A DNA stretch of 64,000 bases from Rhizobium sp. CF080 (GCF_000282095.2 NZ_AKKC02000004.1:1116001-1180000); one strand, 5' to 3'; positions 16,766 through 27,234 are shown, counted from the stretch's first letter. Notes: generated by a model not told the origin, from the letters alone. Made by a program: numbers and translations.

Positions 16766-18739
16766 TCAACAGCCGATCACCATGTCGGTTTTCGGCACCG
16801 CTTGGCACAGCAGCACCTGCCCCTCGGCCAGGACCGGTAATTCGCCGATCGGATAATCCGCGGATCCGCTGACCAGCTTCTGGATGCAGGACTGGCAGTC
16901 GCCGTTCCGGCAGGAATACTGCACCTTGATGTCGTTGCTGAGCGCGAGGTCGAGCAGTGATCCGTTGGACGGTTTCCAGGTCAGTTCCCTGCGCGATTGT
17001 GCGAAGGTGATCTTCCGCTCGGGGCGGCCGGCGAGCTTGTCCGCCAGGCCTGCGCCTGACGACCCGAACGCCTCGAAGTGGATGTTTCCGGTATCGGCTC
17101 CGAGCGCCATCAACCCTTCCCGAAGGGAACTCATGAACTCGTCCGGCCCGCAGATATAAAAATCCGCCTCGCGTGCCGGCACGAGCCTGTCGAGCAAGGC
17201 GGCATCGATCCGCCCCCGATGATCGCCCGGTTCATCATCGACTGAGCGGGAATAGGCGGAAAACAACCGCACGCGCCCACCGGAGCGGTCCGCAAGCTGC
17301 CGGGCCTCGTCGGCGAACAGATGGTAGTCCGCGTCGCGGGCCGCGTGAACGAACCAGACGTCTCGCTCGACACACTCTGCCACGATCGTTTCCAGCATCG
17401 GCAGAAGCGGTGTTATGCCGACGCCGGCGCTGATGAGGACGACCGGCCGCTGCGGCGGGCTGTCGAACACGAAGCGTCCTGCCGGCACGCCGACATGGAT
17501 CTCGTCCCCTGCCACCAGAGTGTGAAGAAGACCCGACAGGCCGTCGTCGCTGATCTTTCGCACGGCAATGCGGATAGCCCGCTCGCCTGGCCGGCCCGAT
17601 ACCGAGTAATTGCGCCGCCTCGGCGGCTGGCAGGTATCTTGCGGCACGGCAACGGTCACGTATTGGCCGGGAAGGATTGGGCCGATCGCGGCGGAATCAC
17701 GAGGCTGCAGGACGAATGACTTCACCTCGGGATTTTCCTGGCGAGTCTCGGTTATCGTAAAACGGCGCAAGCCCGTCCAAGCGGTGAGGCGAGGCTCAGC
17801 CCAGATTTGCGAGCGGGTGAGGGCAGCCGAACAGTGGAAGAAGATCTCGTCGGGCGCGATGTCGATCGCGCGAAGCTCGTCAGCCTCGCGCGCCGGTGAC
17901 CGGTAGGGTCCGTTCATCCGCAAGGCTTCCAGGCGCCCGGGCACGGTAGCGATCACCGCGCATTCGCCCGTGCTGCGGACGCCGGCTGCTTCCGCCGGCA
18001 GCCTGAGGCGGAAGGACTGCCGGTTGGCGGTCCGGTCCGGAACGAGCGGTCCGTCGCCGACGAGATCGAGGCGGATCCCGCCTCCGGCCGTCTCGGAGGC
18101 AAGCACGATGAAGGACGCCTCATCGATAAAGGCCAGGCCGCCCGACCCGATCGCGTCATAGACCTTGGTCTGCACAAGCTCGCTCGGCCTGCCGTAGATT
18201 TCCCGGATCCCGGCCTCTGCCAGCCGGGCTTCCTCCACCGGCGGCTTCGGCACCGGCGGGCGGCCTGATTCCTTGTGCAAGGCCTTGTCGGAATGATAGT
18301 AGCCCATCATGTCGAGCGGCGGCTTGCGCTCGCTCGGATCAAGCCAGAAGCCGGCCCGCGCGAAGGCTTCGCTCTCTACGAATTCGATCGTATGCGGTGT
18401 CAGCACGATGGCGCTCATCGGCCGGTTCTGGTCGGCGGGGAATATCGATATGTCCTCCTCGCGCGTCGAGACCTGGGCACACGCCTGGATTCTCAAAAAC
18501 CGGTTGGCGCCGCGACTGAGCAGAATGAGCGCCACCTCGGGGTTGCCGAGCAGGTTGCCGATCGTATCCAGGCGACGATTGCCCATATAGTCTGGAAGAA
18601 GCAGGCGACCTTGATCGTCAGGCCACAGCACGGAAGGCTGTCCGCCGCGGGGCGATACGTCGAGCGTTCCTTCCAGGCTTCGTGATGCGATGAACAGAAG
18701 TGTGGCACGTTCGATGAAGTCGCGGGCGCCCGCATCCAT
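16766..18739 (-). CDS. fusion oxidoreductase: PNPOx-like + ferredoxin reductase-like + [2Fe-2S] ferredoxin
   Basis: A 657-aa multidomain redox protein. Residues about 1-290 form a pyridoxamine-phosphate-oxidase-like flavin split barrel (STRSLEG-like start, LLLPDYMGNRRLDTIGNLL). Residues about 320-560 form an FAD/NAD(P)H reductase module (RRRNYSVSGRPGERAIRIAV, VLISAGVGITPLLPMLETIV, DFYICGPDEFMSSL). The last 85 residues are a plant-type ferredoxin with C610, C615, C618 and C645 in C-x4-C-x2-C-x26-C order. Electrons would run NAD(P)H to flavin to 2Fe-2S; the PNPOx part may bind another flavin or act on the substrate. There is no signal peptide, so it is cytosolic. It is isolated on its strand between an AraC gene and a peptide importer. 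The substrate is unknown. Confidence 0.88.
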   Translation of the reverse strand: MDAGARDFIERATLLFIASRSLEGTLDVSPRGGQPSVLWPDDQGRLLLPDYMGNRRLDTIGNLLGNPEVALILLSRGANRFLRIQACAQVSTREEDISIFPADQNRPMSAIVLTPHTIEFVESEAFARAGFWLDPSERKPPLDMMGYYHSDKALHKESGRPPVPKPPVEEARLAEAGIREIYGRPSELVQTKVYDAIGSGGLAFIDEASFIVLASETAGGGIRLDLVGDGPLVPDRTANRQSFRLRLPAEAAGVRSTGECAVIATVPGRLEALRMNGPYRSPAREADELRAIDIAPDEIFFHCSAALTRSQIWAEPRLTAWTGLRRFTITETRQENPEVKSFVLQPRDSAAIGPILPGQYVTVAVPQDTCQPPRRRNYSVSGRPGERAIRIAVRKISDDGLSGLLHTLVAGDEIHVGVPAGRFVFDSPPQRPVVLISAGVGITPLLPMLETIVAECVERDVWFVHAARDADYHLFADEARQLADRSGGRVRLFSAYSRSVDDEPGDHRGRIDAALLDRLVPAREADFYICGPDEFMSSLREGLMALGADTGNIHFEAFGSSGAGLADKLAGRPERKITFAQSRRELTWKPSNGSLLDLALSNDIKVQYSCRNGDCQSCIQKLVSGSADYPIGELPVLAEGQVLLCQAVPKTDMVIGC

Positions 18740-18934
18740 AGCCTGTCTCCGGCTTATTATGTTGTCCGACGCATTCTATCCGTCGCCTTCACGGGGGAGG
18801 AATCTTTGACGGCCGCAAACCCGACAGATGCCGCGCCGAACACGACACGCATCTTGTTTGGATTATGGGGTGGTTGTTATGCGTTGTTCCAATGGCCAAT
18901 AAGGCTTTGGCGACGCCAAAAGGGGAACTGAACC
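18740..18934. promoter_or_regulatory. divergent intergenic region, oxidoreductase / peptide importer
   Basis: These 195 bases must hold the promoters of both the minus-strand fusion oxidoreductase and the plus-strand importer operon. I see AAAAGGGGAACTGAACC just before the importer ATG, a good ribosome site, but no convincing inverted repeat. Confidence 0.5.
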
Positions 18935-20524
18935 ATGAAAAGACGCGGCTTTAACAAGATGCTGCTGGGGGCCGGTGTCGCTCTGCCGGCCTTGAACCTT
19001 TTTCGCGACGGGGTCGCCTATGCCCAGGGCCCGTCCGGTGGGCTGACAGCGATCATCAATCCCGAGCCGCCGGTCTTGGTGCTTCCCCTCAACCAGCAGA
19101 TTCCAACCGGCACGATCGGTGGCAAGATCTACGAGAGCCTTCTCGACTACGACTTCGACCTCAAGCCGCGGCCACAGCTGGCCGAGAGCTGGGAGATATC
19201 CGAGGACGGGCTGACCTACACGTTCCACCTCGTCAAGAACGCCAAATGGCACGACGGCAAGCCGTTCACCTCCGCCGACGTGGTCTTCTCCTGCAACGTC
19301 ATGCTGAAGGAAGTGCATCCGCGCGCTCGCGGCGTCTTCGAGCGCTGCGAAAGCATCACCGCGCCCGACGACTATACCGTTGTGTTCAAACTGAAGTCTC
19401 CGTTCGGGCCATTCCTGCTTGCTTTCGAGACCAGTTCGGCGCCGATGGCTCCCAAGCACATTTACGAGGGCACCGACTACCGCAAGAATCCGACCAACGA
19501 CACCCCGATCGGCACCGGGCCATTCAAGCTCAAGGAATGGCAACGCGGCAGCTACATCCATCTGGTCGCCAACGAGGACTACTATCTCAAGGGCCAGCCG
19601 GCCCTGACGGAAATCTTCTACAAGATCATCCCGGACGGCGCCTCGCGTTCCGTGGCCATGGAAAGCGGTGAAGCGCAGCTTTCCCAGTTCGCCGACATCG
19701 AGCCCTTCGACGTGCCGCGCCTGGCGTCCATGCCCAATCTCAAGATGACCACCAAGGGCTACGAATTCTTCAGCCCGGTGCTCTGGTACGAGATGAACCT
19801 GCGCAAGAAGCCCTTCGACGATCTCCGCTTCCGCAAGGCGGTGCGGCACCTGCTCGACCCGAAGTTTATCGTCGAACGGATCAATTTCGGTCTAGGCAAG
19901 CCCGCCACGGGGCCGATCGCCTCGACGACGCGGTTCTACGATCCCAACGTCACCATCTACAAGACCGACGTGGCGGCCGCGACGGCGCTTCTGGACGAAA
20001 TGGGTCTCAAGCCGGGCGCCAACGGCGTGCGCGCCACGATCCGCTTCCTGGTGGTGCCGTTCGGCGAGATGTGGACCAGGCTTGGTGAATACTTCCGGCA
20101 GGCCTTGAAGCAAGGCGGCATCGAAGTTGTCCTCGACACGACCGATCCTGCCGGCTTCGCCGAGAAGGTTTCGAACTGGGATTTTGAAACGACGTCGAAC
20201 ATGCTCTACCAGAACGGCGATCCGGCGCTCGGCGTGGCCCGCAGCTACATCAGCTCCAACATCCGCAAGGGTGTCATGTTCACCAATACGGAAGGCTATT
20301 CGAACCCCGAGGTCGACGATCTCTTCGCTCGCGCGGCCGTGCTGACATCGGACAAGGAGCGGGCCGCGCTATACAGCAAGGTCCAGAAGATCCTCGTCGA
20401 CGATCTGCCGGTGCTATGGATGACGGAACAGCAGTTCCCGACCATCCATGATGCCCGCCTGGAAAATCTGATCGATAGCGCGATCGGCGTGAACGGGACC
20501 TTCGGACGGACGCGCTGGGCCTGA
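18935..20524 (+). CDS. dipeptide/oligopeptide-type ABC substrate-binding protein (SBP family 5), Tat signal
   Basis: Periplasmic binding protein of 529 aa. The N-terminus KRRGFNKMLLGAGVALPAL is a twin-arginine signal, so it may be exported folded. Family 5 motifs follow: LAESWEISEDGLTYTFHLV, WHDGKPFTSADVVFS and the middle-domain RFRKAVRHLLD. It begins a complete importer: two permeases, a double ATPase and then an amidase. The solute is therefore probably an amide, peptide or opine-like compound that the amidase can open. The start ATG is preceded by a clear purine-rich ribosome site. Confidence 0.93.
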   Translation: MKRRGFNKMLLGAGVALPALNLFRDGVAYAQGPSGGLTAIINPEPPVLVLPLNQQIPTGTIGGKIYESLLDYDFDLKPRPQLAESWEISEDGLTYTFHLVKNAKWHDGKPFTSADVVFSCNVMLKEVHPRARGVFERCESITAPDDYTVVFKLKSPFGPFLLAFETSSAPMAPKHIYEGTDYRKNPTNDTPIGTGPFKLKEWQRGSYIHLVANEDYYLKGQPALTEIFYKIIPDGASRSVAMESGEAQLSQFADIEPFDVPRLASMPNLKMTTKGYEFFSPVLWYEMNLRKKPFDDLRFRKAVRHLLDPKFIVERINFGLGKPATGPIASTTRFYDPNVTIYKTDVAAATALLDEMGLKPGANGVRATIRFLVVPFGEMWTRLGEYFRQALKQGGIEVVLDTTDPAGFAEKVSNWDFETTSNMLYQNGDPALGVARSYISSNIRKGVMFTNTEGYSNPEVDDLFARAAVLTSDKERAALYSKVQKILVDDLPVLWMTEQQFPTIHDARLENLIDSAIGVNGTFGRTRWA

Positions 20525-20525
20525 C

Positions 20526-21500
20526 ATGTCTTTGCGTGCCATACTCTCTCGCCTGGCGGGGATCGTCATCACGATCTTCGTCATCGCGACGATCAATTTC
20601 GTACTGGTGCGGGCCGCACCAGGCGATCCGGCAGCCGTGATCGCCGGCCAGTCCGGGGCTACAGACGAAAAATTCCTGCAGCAGGTGCGCGCCGAATACG
20701 GGCTGGACAAACCCTACCTCGTGCAGCTCGGCGCCTATCTCGGTAAGGTCGCGACCCTGGATCTGGGTTATTCCTATCGCCTGCGCCGGCCGGTCAAGGA
20801 CCTGATCGGCGAGCGGCTCGGGCCGACGCTTCTGCTGACGCTTTCAGCGTTCACGCTGTCCTTGTTGGGCGGAGTGGTTTTCGGCACGCTGGCCGGCATC
20901 CGGCATGGCAAATGGTCCGACCTCGCCATATCGCTGGTGGCGCTGGTTCTCTATGCGACACCCGTTTTCTGGCTCGGGTTGATGCTGGTTCTGCTTTTCT
21001 CGATCCAGCTCGAATGGCTGCCTGCCTTCGGTTATGTTGATATGAGGGCAGGGCGGCTTGGGACTATGGCCTACGCGCTGGATGTCCTGAAACATCTCTG
21101 CCTGCCGGCGGTGACTCTCGGGGCGATCTATATGGCCGTGTACGCCCGCCTCATGCGGTCTTCGCTGATCGAGGTGGCGGCAGAGGACTATATCAAGACC
21201 GCCCGTGCGAAGGGCCTGAAGGAAGGAGCGGTCGTGCGCGGGCATATGCTGCGCAACGCTTCGCTGCCCGTCATCACCTTTGCCGGGCTTCAGGTCGGCG
21301 CCATGATCGGCGGTGCGGTTGTCGTGGAGACGGTCTTCTCCTGGCCGGGCCTCGGCAGGCTTACCTTTGATGCCGTTACCAGCCGCGACTATCCGGTTCT
21401 GCTCGGCCTCTTCCTCGTCATGTCGATCCTGGTGATCTGCGTGAACCTTCTTACCGACCTGATCCACCGTCTGGTCGATCCTCGTCTTGCGGTCAGATGA
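20526..21500 (+). CDS. ABC permease, DppB/OppB type
   Basis: Inner-membrane permease of 324 aa, starting one base after the binding-protein stop. The N-terminal helix and ATINFVLVRAAPGDPA match the DppB class, and the coupling loop with EDYIKTARAKGLKEGAVVRG is the typical EAA region. C-terminal VVETVFSWPGLGRLTFDAV is also characteristic. It pairs with the DppC-like protein encoded immediately downstream. Confidence 0.93.
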   Translation: MSLRAILSRLAGIVITIFVIATINFVLVRAAPGDPAAVIAGQSGATDEKFLQQVRAEYGLDKPYLVQLGAYLGKVATLDLGYSYRLRRPVKDLIGERLGPTLLLTLSAFTLSLLGGVVFGTLAGIRHGKWSDLAISLVALVLYATPVFWLGLMLVLLFSIQLEWLPAFGYVDMRAGRLGTMAYALDVLKHLCLPAVTLGAIYMAVYARLMRSSLIEVAAEDYIKTARAKGLKEGAVVRGHMLRNASLPVITFAGLQVGAMIGGAVVVETVFSWPGLGRLTFDAVTSRDYPVLLGLFLVMSILVICVNLLTDLIHRLVDPRLAVR

Positions 21501-21504
21501 CACG

Positions 21505-22335
21505 ATGAACGACAGCCTTCGAACATTCCTTCGCCACCCTGCGGGCACGGTCGGCTTGGCCATTCTCGCCGTCGTCTGCGTTGCGGCGGCTCTTGCCCCG
21601 ATCCTTTATCCAGGCTCGCCCTGGGACATGGTCGGCGCGCCCCTGCGGGGACCGGGAACCCTGGGTTCGTTTCTCGGCACCGACACGATGGGGCGCGACA
21701 TCGCCTCCGGCGTCATGCATGGCGCACGTGTGTCGCTGATGATCGGTATCGCCTCCACTCTCGCGGCGCTCCTGGTGGGCGTGACGCTGGGCGCCATTGC
21801 CGGCTTTGCCGGCGAGACCATTGATTTGCTGATCGTGCGGTTCATCGAGATCTTCCAGACGATCCCGAATTTCGTCCTGGCCATTCTCCTGGTCGCGATC
21901 CTGACGCCCTCGATCTGGACGATCATCCTTGCCATCGGCCTGGTGAGCTGGCCGCCGCTGGCGCGACTGACCCGTATCCAGGTGAAGAGCATCGCCGCGC
22001 GCGAATTTGTCCAGGCCGCGCGCTGCCAGGGGCAGGGCTCTCTCTCGATCCTTCTGCGCCACGTCATTCCGAACGCAATCTCGCCGATCATCGTCACTGG
22101 CTCGATGACGGTGGCATCTGCGATCCTGATCGAAGCCGCTCTGAGCTTCATGGGCCTGGGGGATCCCAACTACATGTCCTGGGGATACATGATCGGCGCG
22201 GGACGGACGGTCATCCGCCAGGCATGGTGGGCGAGCGTCTTCCCGGGGTTGGCGATCCTGCTCACCGCCGTTGCTATCAATCTCATCGGCGAAGCGCTCA
22301 ACGACGCCCTCAATCCGAAGATCTCCCGCTCATGA
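21505..22335 (+). CDS. ABC permease, DppC/OppC type
   Basis: Second permease of the importer, 276 aa from ATG 21505, four bases after the DppB stop. An upstream TTG at 21487 is in frame but unneeded. The DppC hallmarks are present: the [20 protein letters not shown] segment, the EAA loop with [17 protein letters not shown], and [20 protein letters not shown] near the C-terminus. The stop overlaps the ATPase start (ATGA). Confidence 0.93.
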   Translation: MNDSLRTFLRHPAGTVGLAILAVVCVAAALAPILYPGSPWDMVGAPLRGPGTLGSFLGTDTMGRDIASGVMHGARVSLMIGIASTLAALLVGVTLGAIAGFAGETIDLLIVRFIEIFQTIPNFVLAILLVAILTPSIWTIILAIGLVSWPPLARLTRIQVKSIAAREFVQAARCQGQGSLSILLRHVIPNAISPIIVTGSMTVASAILIEAALSFMGLGDPNYMSWGYMIGAGRTVIRQAWWASVFPGLAILLTAVAINLIGEALNDALNPKISRS

Positions 22336-23960
22336 CGCTGCTGTCCGTACAGAATCTGTCCATTGTCCTGCCGGTGGGGGCCGACCGGTCGCACGCCGTC
22401 TCGAATGTCAGCTTCGATGTCGATGAAAACCAGATCGTCTGCCTGGTCGGTGAATCCGGTTCCGGAAAGTCGATGATTGCCCATGCGCTCCTGGGCCTCC
22501 TGCCGGCCGGGATAGAGGTCGATGCCGGTGCGCTGATGTTCCAGGGCATGGACCTGGCACGGCTGACGCCCGCACAGAAACGGGCCGTGCGCGGCGATCG
22601 GATCTCGATGATATTCCAGGAGCCGCTGACGGCTCTCAACCCGCTGAAGCGCGTCGGAGAACAGGTCGCCGAAGCCGTTCGCATCCACGCCGGCCCGATG
22701 CCGGCGAAAGCAGTGGTAGCGAAGGTGGAGGAACTGTTCGAGCAGGTCGGCCTGCCCGATCCGCCGCGCCTGCGCCGCGCCTATCCCTTCCAGCTTTCGG
22801 GCGGGCAGCGGCAGCGGGTGATGATCGCGATGGCGCTCTGCAACAATCCCAAGCTGCTGATCGCGGACGAGCCGACGACGGCGCTCGACGTGACGACGCA
22901 ACGCCAGATCCTCGACCTCATCAAGAGCCTGCAGAAGACCCACGACATGGGTGTGCTGTTCATCACCCACGATATCGGCGTGGTCGCCGACATCGCGGAC
23001 AAGGTGGTCGTCCTGCAGAAGGGCGGCATTGTTGAAAGCGGCGAGGCGAAAACTGTGCTGACGCAGCCCACCCAGCCCTATACCCGCATGCTGCTGGACG
23101 CCGTTCCGGGGCGCGGGGCCTTCCGGAAGGTCGGTCGATCGACCACGCCGGTGCTCGAGGTGCGCGGATTGCAGAAGCGTTTCGTCACGCGGCAGGGGCT
23201 CTTTGCAAAGCCGCGTGAGGTGGTTGCCGCGCGCGACGTCAGCTGTCAGCTGGCGCCCGGAGACACGCTGGCGGTGGTCGGAGAAAGCGGTTCGGGCAAA
23301 TCGACGTTGGCTCGCATCCTGCTCAGGCTGGTCGAGCCCGATGCTGGCGAGATCCTGTGGCATGGGGCGTCCGTGCGGGACATGAACCGCAAGGATCTCC
23401 GGAATTTTCGACGCAAGGTGCAGATCGTCTTTCAGGATCCCTATTCCTCGCTCGACCCGCGCCTGAAGGTGGGCGAAAGCATCTGCCGGGGACCGATGGC
23501 GTTCGGAACGAGCCGGATAGAGGCAAAACGCCTCGCGGACCGATGGCTCGAGCGCGTCGGGCTCGGCCCGCAAGCCTTCGACCGCTTCCCGCACGAATTC
23601 TCCGGCGGGCAGCGGCAGCGAATCTGCATCGCGCGGGCGCTGGCACTGCAGCCGGAAATCCTGATCGCCGACGAAGCGGTTTCCGCCCTCGACGTATCCA
23701 TCCAGGCGCAGGTGCTCGACCTGCTCAACGACCTGAAGGTCGAGATGGGCCTTGCGATGATTTTCATCACCCACGACCTGCGCGTCGCTCGGGAGATCGC
23801 CGACCGCGTGCTGGTCATGCGGCAGGGGCAGATCGAAGAGGAACGGCCGACGGAGGAGCTCTTTGAATCGCCCCGGAGCGACTACACGAAGCGGCTTCTG
23901 GACGCCGTGCCGGGCCGCTCGTTCTTTGCCGCCCGCGCCGGGCTCGGAGTGCCGGCATGA
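22332..23960 (+). CDS. double ABC ATPase, DppD-DppF fusion
   Basis: Cytoplasmic ATPase of 542 aa with two complete nucleotide-binding domains in one chain. ATG 22332 overlaps the DppC stop as ATGA. Domain 1: Walker [13 protein letters not shown] near 38, signature [15 protein letters not shown], Walker [13 protein letters not shown]. Domain 2: Walker [15 protein letters not shown] near 317, signature [15 protein letters not shown], Walker [13 protein letters not shown]. The note of interest is Ala in place of Pro after DE in the second Walker B. It powers the two permeases encoded upstream, so no separate DppF is needed. Confidence 0.94.
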   Translation: MTLLSVQNLSIVLPVGADRSHAVSNVSFDVDENQIVCLVGESGSGKSMIAHALLGLLPAGIEVDAGALMFQGMDLARLTPAQKRAVRGDRISMIFQEPLTALNPLKRVGEQVAEAVRIHAGPMPAKAVVAKVEELFEQVGLPDPPRLRRAYPFQLSGGQRQRVMIAMALCNNPKLLIADEPTTALDVTTQRQILDLIKSLQKTHDMGVLFITHDIGVVADIADKVVVLQKGGIVESGEAKTVLTQPTQPYTRMLLDAVPGRGAFRKVGRSTTPVLEVRGLQKRFVTRQGLFAKPREVVAARDVSCQLAPGDTLAVVGESGSGKSTLARILLRLVEPDAGEILWHGASVRDMNRKDLRNFRRKVQIVFQDPYSSLDPRLKVGESICRGPMAFGTSRIEAKRLADRWLERVGLGPQAFDRFPHEFSGGQRQRICIARALALQPEILIADEAVSALDVSIQAQVLDLLNDLKVEMGLAMIFITHDLRVAREIADRVLVMRQGQIEEERPTEELFESPRSDYTKRLLDAVPGRSFFAARAGLGVPA

Positions 23961-24027
23961 CCGGAAAGAATGACGCGCAGATTATGACCAATGACGATCG
24001 ACAATGATGACAGACGGGAGACAGAAC

Positions 24028-25449
24028 GTGAGCACTGAACTCTGGCAATGGACCGCCGCAGAACTTGCTGCCGCCATTTCGACAGGCCGCATCAGTTCGG
24101 TCGAGGCGACTGAGAGTGCTATTGCGCGCATGGATGCCGTCAACCCGGCCATCAACGCGGTGGTCGATACCATGCCGGACGTCGCGCTTGCCGAAGCCAG
24201 GTCCGCCGACGAGGCCTTACGGAAACATGGACCGCACGGGCCGCTGCATGGTGTGCCGATGACCGTCAAAGTGAATGTCGACTATCAGGGGCGCGCGACG
24301 ACCAACGGGGTCGTCGCCAACAAGCACCACAGGGCGGAGAGCGATTCCTCTACCGTTGCCGCTTTGCGGGCGGGCGGGCTGCCGATCTTCGGTCGCACCA
24401 ATACGCCCGCCTATTCCATGCGCGCCTTCACAAGCAACGACCTGCATGGCGCGACCCTCAATCCGCATGATCCGGCGATCACCTGTGGCGGCTCGTCCGG
24501 CGGCGCCGGATCCGCGGTTGCGGCCGGCATCGGCGCGATCGCGCATGGCAACGACATCGGCGGCTCGGTCCGCCATCCCGCCTATTGCTGCGGCGTCTAT
24601 GGTCTTCGCCCGACGTCGGGTCTGGTTCCGCAGACGAGCCTGTCCATGCCTGAGCGCAAGATCGTCTCGCAACTCATGGCGGTTCAGGGCGCTCTGGCCC
24701 GTTCGGTCGAGGATCTGCGGCTGGCGATGCAGGTCATGAGCCGGCCGGACCCGAACGATATCTGGCAGGTGCCGGCGGGAGATATCTTCGGGCCTATGTC
24801 GCACAGGCCTTGCAAGGTCGCTGTAGTAGCCGAGACCGATGAGAGCCCAGTCGATCCGGAAGTCGCCGCGGCCATCCGCCAGGCGGCCGACATGCTGGCC
24901 GACGCGGGATACGAGGTTGCCGAGGTGCCGGCACCGTCGTTCCGGGAACTCGTCGACCATTGGCGCCTCATCCTCGGCAACGAGATGCGCGGCGGGCTCG
25001 GGCTGCTTATGGAGGCTCATGGCGACTGGAAGATGAAGAGGATGTTGCGGGTCCAACTCGAGGGCGTGCCGGTGATCGATACCCGCGACGGCATGCTGGA
25101 TGCGATCGCGCATCGTTCCCGCCTGGTGCGCAAATGGCAGCTTTTCCTGGAGAGCTGGCCGCTGGTGCTGACCGCCGTCAGCTGGGCAAAACCGATGGTT
25201 GATGATCTCGACGTCGCCGACGATCTTGACATCGAATGGTTCTACCAAGTTTGCGCGCCTTACATGGGCACGCCGACGATCGGTCTGCCGGGGCTGACGG
25301 TGCCGGTAGGCACCGTGCCCGGCAAGCCGATGGGCGTTCAGCTGCTGGCGACGCGCTTCGGTGATCGCCGGCTGATCGCAGCAGGTGCCGTCCTCGAACG
25401 CGCTATCGGTCGAATTGTACCAGTGGATCCCATCGCGGCCTCGGTGTGA
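24028..25449 (+). CDS. amidase (amidase signature family)
   Basis: Hydrolyses a carboxamide to acid and amine/ammonia. The Ser-cisSer-Lys triad is intact: K81 in VPMTVKVN, S156 in the GGSSGGAGS glycine-serine box, and nucleophile S180 in GNDIGGSVRHPA. I choose GTG 24028 (473 aa) because GGGAG at 24016-24020 lies seven bases before it; ATGs at 24004 and 24007 lack a ribosome site. As the last gene after a complete peptide-type importer it probably processes the imported solute. Close relatives carry names such as glutamyl-tRNA amidotransferase-like or acylamidase; specificity cannot be read. Confidence 0.92.
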   Translation: MSTELWQWTAAELAAAISTGRISSVEATESAIARMDAVNPAINAVVDTMPDVALAEARSADEALRKHGPHGPLHGVPMTVKVNVDYQGRATTNGVVANKHHRAESDSSTVAALRAGGLPIFGRTNTPAYSMRAFTSNDLHGATLNPHDPAITCGGSSGGAGSAVAAGIGAIAHGNDIGGSVRHPAYCCGVYGLRPTSGLVPQTSLSMPERKIVSQLMAVQGALARSVEDLRLAMQVMSRPDPNDIWQVPAGDIFGPMSHRPCKVAVVAETDESPVDPEVAAAIRQAADMLADAGYEVAEVPAPSFRELVDHWRLILGNEMRGGLGLLMEAHGDWKMKRMLRVQLEGVPVIDTRDGMLDAIAHRSRLVRKWQLFLESWPLVLTAVSWAKPMVDDLDVADDLDIEWFYQVCAPYMGTPTIGLPGLTVPVGTVPGKPMGVQLLATRFGDRRLIAAGAVLERAIGRIVPVDPIAASV

Positions 25450-25730
25450 GCATTAGCCGGCCGCGCGGGGGCGTGACTCAGACCCGTTGCGGCGAGGGGA
25501 TCTGCGTCCGCACCTGCGCTGCAGGACGACCGTAGATGGGAAGCGTTGAACTGGCCGACATCGGCTGAACGCCTCACAGGTGACGGCATTGCTTAACTGT
25601 CTTTCGCTGGACGCGAGCGAACTGTTCTGATATCACCACCTATCAGGGTATTACTATTCATTGTTGATCGTAAAGAGCGCGTCGAGGATGTGGCGGACGC
25701 GCGATGCCGATTGTCTTGGGGGGCAGATCA
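25450..25730. other. intergenic region before the subtilase locus
   Basis: These 281 bases hold no recognisable gene. The last part is AT-richer than the surroundings (about 25610-25680), as expected for a promoter of the subtilase gene. GGGGGG at 25718-25723 is the likely ribosome site, seven bases before the ATG at 25731. Confidence 0.5.
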
Positions 25731-27227
25731 ATGCTGAAGCAATATATTGTTCTTCCTGCACATGGGTTTAAGTCACAGACGCTGGCTCAGGCCGCGTCCC
25801 TTCGCTCGGCTATTCCACTGGCAGCGGCCGTCGGGGGCGAGGCTCCTGCGACGCGGGTTGCAATCGGCAAGGTCGATGTCATCGATTCCGTCAGTGTCGA
25901 TGGACCGAAACTCGTTGAGATGACGCCCGAGACGGAGCTTGAACTGAGGCTCGAGGAGCCCTCGCTCAAAATCGTTCCTGTCGTTACCTACGAGAAAATG
26001 CGGGTGGTATACGAGATAAAGCGAGACGCCGCGGCGGCCGTGTTTGCCGCTGCCGTTCAGGGGAGCGTCCTGAGGGTGGAAGATTTGGGAGGCAATCCCC
26101 TCGCTGATGCGCGCGTCATCGCCTTCACGAATTTCCGCACGAGAGCTGGCGATGAGGGCAGGACCGACGCGAGTGGCAACGTTCGCCTGCGCATTGCGCC
26201 CGGCACAACCCTGGAACGGGTCTATGTCTATGGGCCTCCCCACTACTGGGGTCGCTTCGAGCGGAACTTCACGCTTGCAGGCGGAGCCAGCCTGCAGCTG
26301 GAGCAGATCGACCTCACGCAGAACCTTCTGGCGCTCCGTCGGTTCAGAGGCGATCTGCCGTTGACAGCTGGCGACGGCGTTGTGGTCGGCATTGTCGACA
26401 GCGGCATCGATCCAAACCATCCGCTATTACCCAACGTGTCAGGCGGAGCCAACATGGTCCTCGATGAAACGAAGGATGACCCAGGGCAGGTTTCCGATTG
26501 GGGGCCCGCAGCTGTCGACGGAGAACATGGGACCCACGTCGCGGGCATTGTCGGAGCACGGCCGGCCGGCGGCATCGATCTTGCCGGGGTCGCGCCAGGT
26601 GTGACATTGAGAAGCTACCGGGTGTTTCCTCACAGCGGTGGCGGAGCCACGAACTATGACATCATGAACGCGATCGACAGAGCTGTTCAGGATGGCTGCC
26701 ATGTCATTAATCTTAGCCTGGGCGGCGGAACCGAGGATGAAGCGGTGCGGGCTGCGATCGGGTCGGCCTTGGATAGCGGAGTTCTGGTCGTCGCCGCAGC
26801 CGGCAATGATGGCCGAAAGCCCGTGAGCTACCCAGCTGCATTGCCTTTTTGCGTGGCGGTATCGGCTGCGGGCTGGACGGGTTCCTTTCCAACGCCTTCA
26901 TCGGAAAGCAGCGATATCGCCAAGCCGCATGGGTCCGACCAGACCTTCCTGGGTGCGTTCTCGAATTTCGGGCCGCAGATAGATCTAACCGGTCCAGGCG
27001 TCGGGGTCGTTTCTACCCTCCCGGGGGGCACGTTCGGTGCCATGAGCGGAACCTCGATGGCTAGCCCCGCGTTAGCTGGCTTCGCAGCCTATCTTTTGGC
27101 CGCGGACGCGACTATATTAGGCCTGACAGGTGCGGGCAAAAGTACCGCTCTGAGAGACAAGCTGTTCGGATCTGCGAGGCCCCTTGGCTTTGGCCGGGAC
27201 TACGAAGGCTTCGGGCTTCCAGGTTAG
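25731..27227 (+). CDS. S8 (subtilisin-like) serine peptidase with unusual N-terminal extension
   Basis: Serine endopeptidase of 498 aa. The catalytic residues are D223 (GIVDSGIDPNHP), H266 (GEHGTHVAGIVGA), oxyanion N359 (AAAGNDGRK) and S442 (SGTSMASPALAG). The first 210 residues are unlike a standard I9 prodomain. Residues about 1-110 are of unknown type, and about 110-190 look like a transthyretin/carboxypeptidase-regulatory-like beta domain (DLGGNPLADARVIAF, GRTDASGNVRLRIAPG). No signal peptide is visible. ATG 25731 has a GGGGGG ribosome site; an in-frame ATG at 25704 would add nine residues. It is followed eight bases later by an 81-aa gene and then by a tyrosinase, so maturation of a partner protein is a reasonable guess. 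Confidence 0.92.
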   Translation: MLKQYIVLPAHGFKSQTLAQAASLRSAIPLAAAVGGEAPATRVAIGKVDVIDSVSVDGPKLVEMTPETELELRLEEPSLKIVPVVTYEKMRVVYEIKRDAAAAVFAAAVQGSVLRVEDLGGNPLADARVIAFTNFRTRAGDEGRTDASGNVRLRIAPGTTLERVYVYGPPHYWGRFERNFTLAGGASLQLEQIDLTQNLLALRRFRGDLPLTAGDGVVVGIVDSGIDPNHPLLPNVSGGANMVLDETKDDPGQVSDWGPAAVDGEHGTHVAGIVGARPAGGIDLAGVAPGVTLRSYRVFPHSGGGATNYDIMNAIDRAVQDGCHVINLSLGGGTEDEAVRAAIGSALDSGVLVVAAAGNDGRKPVSYPAALPFCVAVSAAGWTGSFPTPSSESSDIAKPHGSDQTFLGAFSNFGPQIDLTGPGVGVVSTLPGGTFGAMSGTSMASPALAGFAAYLLAADATILGLTGAGKSTALRDKLFGSARPLGFGRDYEGFGLPG

Positions 27228-27234
27228 GAGGACC

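Noticed and set aside
22170-23774. 534-codon minus-strand frame opposite the first double ATPase
   Set aside because: Antisense shadow of a gene with all ABC motifs; its composition (His, Arg, Gln) is typical of a reversed GC-rich gene.
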